DNA of 64,000 bases from Pempheris klunzingeri. Taxonomy: Eukaryota > Chordata > Actinopteri > Acropomatiformes > Pempheridae. This document shows positions 63,175 to 64,000 of this stretch, one piece after another (position 1 is the first letter of the stretch; every line of letters begins with the position of its first letter). Made by a program: the position numbers and the translations under genes. The stretch covers positions 3,333,970-3,397,969 of the forward strand of contig NC_092012.1 in assembly GCF_042242105.1 (NCBI RefSeq), given 5' to 3'. A model generated the notes under the pieces. It was not told the origin of the DNA, ran no database searches, and saw only the letters and a list, made by a program, of their open reading frames with translations.

Positions 63175-63367
63175 ATGAGCCAGGCGAAGAAGAAGAACAA
63201 GACAGCAGCTGTAAAGATCCAGAACCAGAACCAGGTCCAGGACCAGAGTCTACAGGACAGCCAGAACCAGAATCAGGAGCACGGACCAGGAGCAGCCCAG
63301 TCCACCATGTCAGAGTCCATGAGGAGAAAGAGCTCCAGCAGACAGCTCCTGCAGAACCTCATCAGGT
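63175..63367 (+). CDS. first coding exon of an unidentified gene (partial)
   Basis: The ATG at 63175 has a good context (CCAACATGA). The exon is open for about 64 codons and ends at a strong donor (ATCAG then gtgaga), leaving two bases of a codon. The peptide starts MSQAKKKNKTAAVKI, is rich in Gln, Asn and Asp in the middle, and ends SMRRKSSSRQLLQNLIR. The basic Ser/Arg stretch looks like a kinase target. No signal peptide or membrane segment. I do not recognise the gene; a cytoskeletal adaptor such as an LSP1 or ladinin relative is a weak guess. The remaining exons lie outside the window. Confidence 0.6.
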
Positions 63368-63589
63368 GAGAGAGGAGTGCTTTAAACTCATCCATGATCA
63401 CAGGTTGGCTTTTACCTCGAATCCGCAGGTCTTTTTCTAAACGTGTGTTCGGTTGACTTTGAGAAAATGTCAGAAAATATTAGTTGCTGCTCAGAAAAAT
63501 CCAGCAAAGTGTGATTTAGAGCTTCATCATAAAATAATAAAACATTATTAAACCAGAGCAGGAGAAAGTGGAGGGTATTTGTGCTTTAC

Positions 63590-63710
63590 TTTAATATTCC
63601 ACTGTTATTTTACTTTTACCTTTTACTCCATTGCACTTAATTGTTACAGCTACCTCTTATTTTGCAGATAAAGATTTTAAAAAACAATACAGTCAGTACA
63701 TCCAGAATAA
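63590..63710. repeat. fish interspersed repeat copy
   Basis: Reads TACCTTTTACTCCATTGCAC, then GTTACAGCTACCTCTTATTT and GCAGATAAAGATTTT. Same family and orientation as the copy at 37268. Confidence 0.5.
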
Positions 63711-64000
63711 AAACATCTAAAGGTTGATGTAAAAATGTGCACAAAGTAACACAGTCATCTATCTGTGTGTAACACTGATGTTCTTGATACTTTTGCCACA
63801 TAGTGAGTATGATAATATATTATATTGATACTAGTATTTCACTATTGGAACAAGTCACAGACAAAAAGTGTTAATATTCACTAAAGCCCAACGGAGGGGA
63901 AACGTCTTGTAATGTATGTCATGGCTGCAGTCGTAGAAATGATTTCATGTAGAGGATATTAATGAGTAACGAGGAGTGTGTGTGTGTGGAGCCTCTGCCT

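Overview
The window is nuclear DNA from a ray-finned fish, probably a percomorph teleost. The genes are interrupted by GT-AG introns. Dinucleotide microsatellites are abundant, and there are typical fish SINE, LINE and Tc1 remnants. One gene is of the fish-expanded FISNA-NACHT-LRR-B30.2 immune-receptor class. All gene models below were assembled by eye by matching splice sites and reading phase; no search was run. LAYOUT: Bases 1-28165 hold no gene I can support. They contain AT-rich noncoding DNA, microsatellites, a SINE, LINE reverse-transcriptase relics and other interspersed repeats. Bases 28166-38020 (minus strand) are one complete NLRC3/NLRP12-like receptor gene: 13 coding exons and about 1250 residues, every junction phase-consistent. 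Its N-terminus is encoded by five tandem, phase-symmetric repeat exons. A 1.5-kb Tc1 transposon (34561-36089) sits in the intron between two recently duplicated repeat exons. The promoter has a TATA box and an interferon-response-like element. Diverging from it, 39094-44088 (plus) is atp6v0d1 (V-ATPase Vo subunit d1, 8 exons, 350 residues), with a CLEAR/E-box-like site in its promoter. Then come foxr1 (45938-48431, plus, 7 exons, 305 residues) and a secreted protein with three C-type-lectin-like domains (50020-54515, plus, 5 coding exons). Bases 54930-63174 are noncoding and include an 830-base CAGA-type satellite. The first coding exon of an unidentified gene starts at 63175 and runs out of the window after its donor site. 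FUNCTION: atp6v0d1 is a housekeeping proton-pump subunit and foxr1 a forkhead transcription factor. The NLR-B30.2 gene and the lectin gene both look like innate-immune genes, but nothing shows that the four act together. The most interesting region is the NLR N-terminal repeat-exon array: three of its units are nearly identical, and all nine base substitutions between the four closest units, by direct reading, change the amino acid.
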